The notes under the pieces: model-generated
Told to the model about the DNA's origin: nothing
Database searches by the model: none
The model's input: only the letters and a program-made list of their open reading frames with translations
Translations under genes and position numbers: made by a program
Source of the DNA: Peribacillus simplex
GTDB lineage: Bacteria; Bacillota; Bacilli; Bacillales; DSM-1321
Assembly: GCF_001578185.1 (NCBI RefSeq)
Contig: NZ_CP011008.1
Coordinates: forward strand, 1,888,001 to 1,952,000
DNA length: 64,000 bases
Direction of reading: 5' to 3'
Shown here: positions 62,645-64,000 of the stretch, in pieces
Position numbering within the stretch: the stretch's first letter is position 1
Layout of the letters: each line of letters starts with the position of its first letter

Positions 62645-63199
62645 TCATATCCAAAAAGTTGGATAGCTCCGATTGCTGCGCAAATTATTAATTAACAATG
62701 CCAGGAAAACGATTATCACAGCACCAGTTAAAACAGGCGTAAATAAATAACTCCAGCTATACTTGCCAAGCATAATTACAAGCGGATCTGCACCAGCTGG
62801 TGGGTGCGTCGTTTTTGTCAGCATCATCACCGCAATGGCTAATCCGACAGCCAAGCCGATCGCCCAAGGCTCGTCGCCAAAAAAATGATAAGAAGCTAAA
62901 CCTACGAATGTTGAAACAAAATGGCCGCCAATAATATTCCGTGGCTGTGATAACGGCACGTTCCACAGACCGAACGCCAGTACACAGCTGGCACCAAAAG
63001 GAGCCATTAACCACACTGCTGATGTTATTTTTGTTAAAAGAATTAAAGCGAATATCGTTAAAAATCCCCCAATCAGTCCGGTTATTGCGTCCTTTACATT
63101 TATCTGTAAAGGGCTTCTTCCTTTTCCCTTCATCTTCGATAAATAACGAATATGAAAAAAGCGTTTTTCTTTATGCCTTGCTATTGATATACGGTCCAA
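62645..63199 (-). CDS. HPP family membrane protein
   Basis: A 184-residue protein with four membrane helices and the defining TKTTHPPAGADPLVIML stretch (about residues 128-145), plus WLMAPFGASCVLAFG and LSQPRNIIGGH. Cyanobacterial and plant HPP proteins transport nitrite across membranes; in Bacillus the role is unproved. TTG start with GGAGGGG seven bases upstream. Single gene, followed on the minus strand by the AlkC terminator area and preceded by repeat copy C. Confidence 0.88.
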   Translation of the reverse strand: MDRISIARHKEKRFFHIRYLSKMKGKGRSPLQINVKDAITGLIGGFLTIFALILLTKITSAVWLMAPFGASCVLAFGLWNVPLSQPRNIIGGHFVSTFVGLASYHFFGDEPWAIGLAVGLAIAVMMLTKTTHPPAGADPLVIMLGKYSWSYLFTPVLTGAVIIVFLALLINNLRSNRSYPTFWI

Positions 63200-63294
63200 T
63201 ATTACCCCTCCTTTTTTATATATTAGACTTTACATGAATTAAACTAACCTGTCAAAATCATTTTTAGGGGTTATTTTAATGATTCATAAAAAAA

Positions 63295-63315
63295 CCAACT
63301 TATATAATAAGTTGG
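63295..63315 (-). terminator. Terminator hairpin, original copy, for the CGNR gene
   Basis: CCAACTTATATAATAAGTTGG is a perfect palindromic hairpin; on the minus strand it is followed by T7. A near-identical 17-base core recurs at 63515-63531 on the other side of repeat copy C. Confidence 0.8.
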
Positions 63316-63318
63316 AAA

Positions 63319-63514
63319 GACTGTAGCCAAAGGGGTTTTATCTAAAAGTTAAAACAAAGTTGATTGGATCGGGTGTGCGAGACTTCTGCGGGAAAAGCGC
63401 GTCCAGGGGAGACCCCGCAGGCGCAAAGGCGCCGAGGGCGGATCGCCCGCGGAAAGCGAGTGCCTGGAGAGGTAATCAACGTTCAAAATGTACAAACCCT
63501 AAAAAATGTAGACA
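63319..63514. repeat. GC-rich mobile repeat, copy C
   Basis: Begins GACTGTAGCCAAAGGGG, has the full GC-rich core (GAGACCCCGCAGGCGC, GCGGATCGCCCGCGG) and ends GTAGACAAACT. Flanked by two copies of the AACTTATATAATAAGTT terminator core, so the element sits inside a duplicated terminator. Confidence 0.85.
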
Positions 63515-63537
63515 AACTTATATAATAAGTTAGCTCT

Positions 63538-64000
63538 TCATTGATCATCAGATTTCCGGTGTTGAAATCGGGCTACCTTTTTTCTATTCCCGCATATTTT
63601 CATTGAACACCACTTGCGTCTTCCGCTTTCGTCGATAAATAACAGGACGCAATCATCATTCGAGCATCGCTTTAGTGATGACAGCTTATTTTCTTCGATT
63701 AATGTTAATGTGTCGAAAGCAATATAAGATAGCAGGATATCTTCCGCTTCTCCAACAGGTATGGGAACCAGTTTTTGATCCATTAATTTATAAGTGAAAG
63801 GTGATTTTTCGATTTTATATTCTAAAAAGGCGATAAACTCATCAGGAACCATATTCCCATCTGCTATTGACTCAAATTGTTTTCTTAAAATCGTACGCAT
63901 TTCTAGAACGCCTACAAATACTTGTTGAATTCTCCCTTTAATGTTTAATGATAGCGGATTATCCCAATATGAGTTTTTCCCTTTTATTACAGTAAGCCAG
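63538..64000 (-). CDS. CGNR zinc-finger regulator, 5' end outside the window
   Basis: The minus frame is open from the stop at 63538 through the window edge. The C terminus has the zinc finger CSNDDCVLLFIDESGRRKWCSMKICGNRKKVARF: Cys pairs, a second pair and the CGNR signature. The N-terminal part seen (KNSYWDNPLSLNIKGRIQQV ... MRTILRKQFESIADG) is the stress-response ABATE-like domain. Family members are putative regulators of unknown signal. An internal Met at 63900 is unlikely to be the start since homology-like sequence continues past it. Confidence 0.85.
   Translation of the reverse strand, partial: WLTVIKGKNSYWDNPLSLNIKGRIQQVFVGVLEMRTILRKQFESIADGNMVPDEFIAFLEYKIEKSPFTYKLMDQKLVPIPVGEAEDILLSYIAFDTLTLIEENKLSSLKRCSNDDCVLLFIDESGRRKWCSMKICGNRKKVARFQHRKSDDQ

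Noticed and set aside
1-64000. CRISPR arrays, tRNA or rRNA genes, plasmid or phage replication origins
   Set aside because: No regularly spaced direct repeats with unique spacers, no cloverleaf or rRNA-like stretches, and no origin-type iterons were seen.

Overview
The window reads as the chromosome of an AT-rich, spore-forming Bacillaceae. Supporting signs are strong AGGAGG-type ribosome sites, frequent TTG/GTG starts, an SspH-type spore protein gene, and Bacillus-type frl, VmlR/Vga-like, YfnB and DinB genes. Gene content and the repeat types suggest a Peribacillus/'Bacillus simplex'-like genome, but that placement is inference. No rRNA, tRNA or CRISPR array was seen. Pseudogenes and gene fragments are unusually common.

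Layout. 0-2.4 kb: end of a fructoselysine operon (frlD, frlR), a small CxxC protein and a DinB protein. 2.4-8.7 kb: small hypothetical genes, mscL, a DUF2935 protein, long decayed intergenic stretches, and a Fur-box-controlled but broken PepSY membrane gene. 8.7-11.3 kb: a GH25-LysM lysozyme gene and sspH, convergent, with an IS150-type element inserted in the loop of their shared terminator. 11.8-15.7 kb: ansA with a direct-repeat operator, an AGCS amino-acid symporter and an FAH-family enzyme. 16-21 kb: decayed integrase and resolvase genes, a TerC protein, a cysteine hydrolase and a 40-codon peptide gene. 21.4-31 kb: cytochrome P450, PhoX with a Pho box, an EamA exporter and a secreted LamG-phosphoesterase. 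31.4-35.6 kb: an acetyltransferase whose terminator hairpin carries a broken IS1182-type element, a GC-rich repeat and a group II intron. 35.6-42.3 kb: small enzymes, decayed genes, a CDF metal exporter and a Vga-like ABC-F resistance gene behind a clear attenuator. 42.4-50.6 kb: a MerR regulator divergent from an amino-acid permease, two near-identical aldehyde dehydrogenases flanking an iron alcohol dehydrogenase, and a sigma-54-type promoter before an agmatinase-like gene. 50.7-53 kb: a glycine riboswitch before a broken PTS IIA gene, an aldo/keto reductase and a VOC protein. 53.3-60.3 kb: a same-strand block with a regulator, a broken dipeptide epimerase, a YfcC permease, an M20 amidohydrolase and a Crp/Fnr regulator between two YdcZ-type transporters. 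60.3-64 kb: yfnB, an AlkC/AlkD-like repair protein, an HPP membrane protein and a partial CGNR zinc-finger regulator, with two more GC-rich repeats.

The most distinctive theme is mobile DNA placed at intrinsic terminators. One IS3-family element sits exactly in a terminator loop with a 3-bp target duplication. The IS1182-type element and one GC-rich repeat are flanked by two copies of a whole terminator hairpin. A group II intron starts right after a terminator T-tract. The GC-rich repeats share end sequences with the IS1182 element, so they may be its non-autonomous relatives. Several regulatory devices are readable directly: an attenuator with short leader frames, a MerR promoter with a 19-bp spacer, a -24/-12 promoter, a Pho box, a Fur box and a glycine riboswitch.
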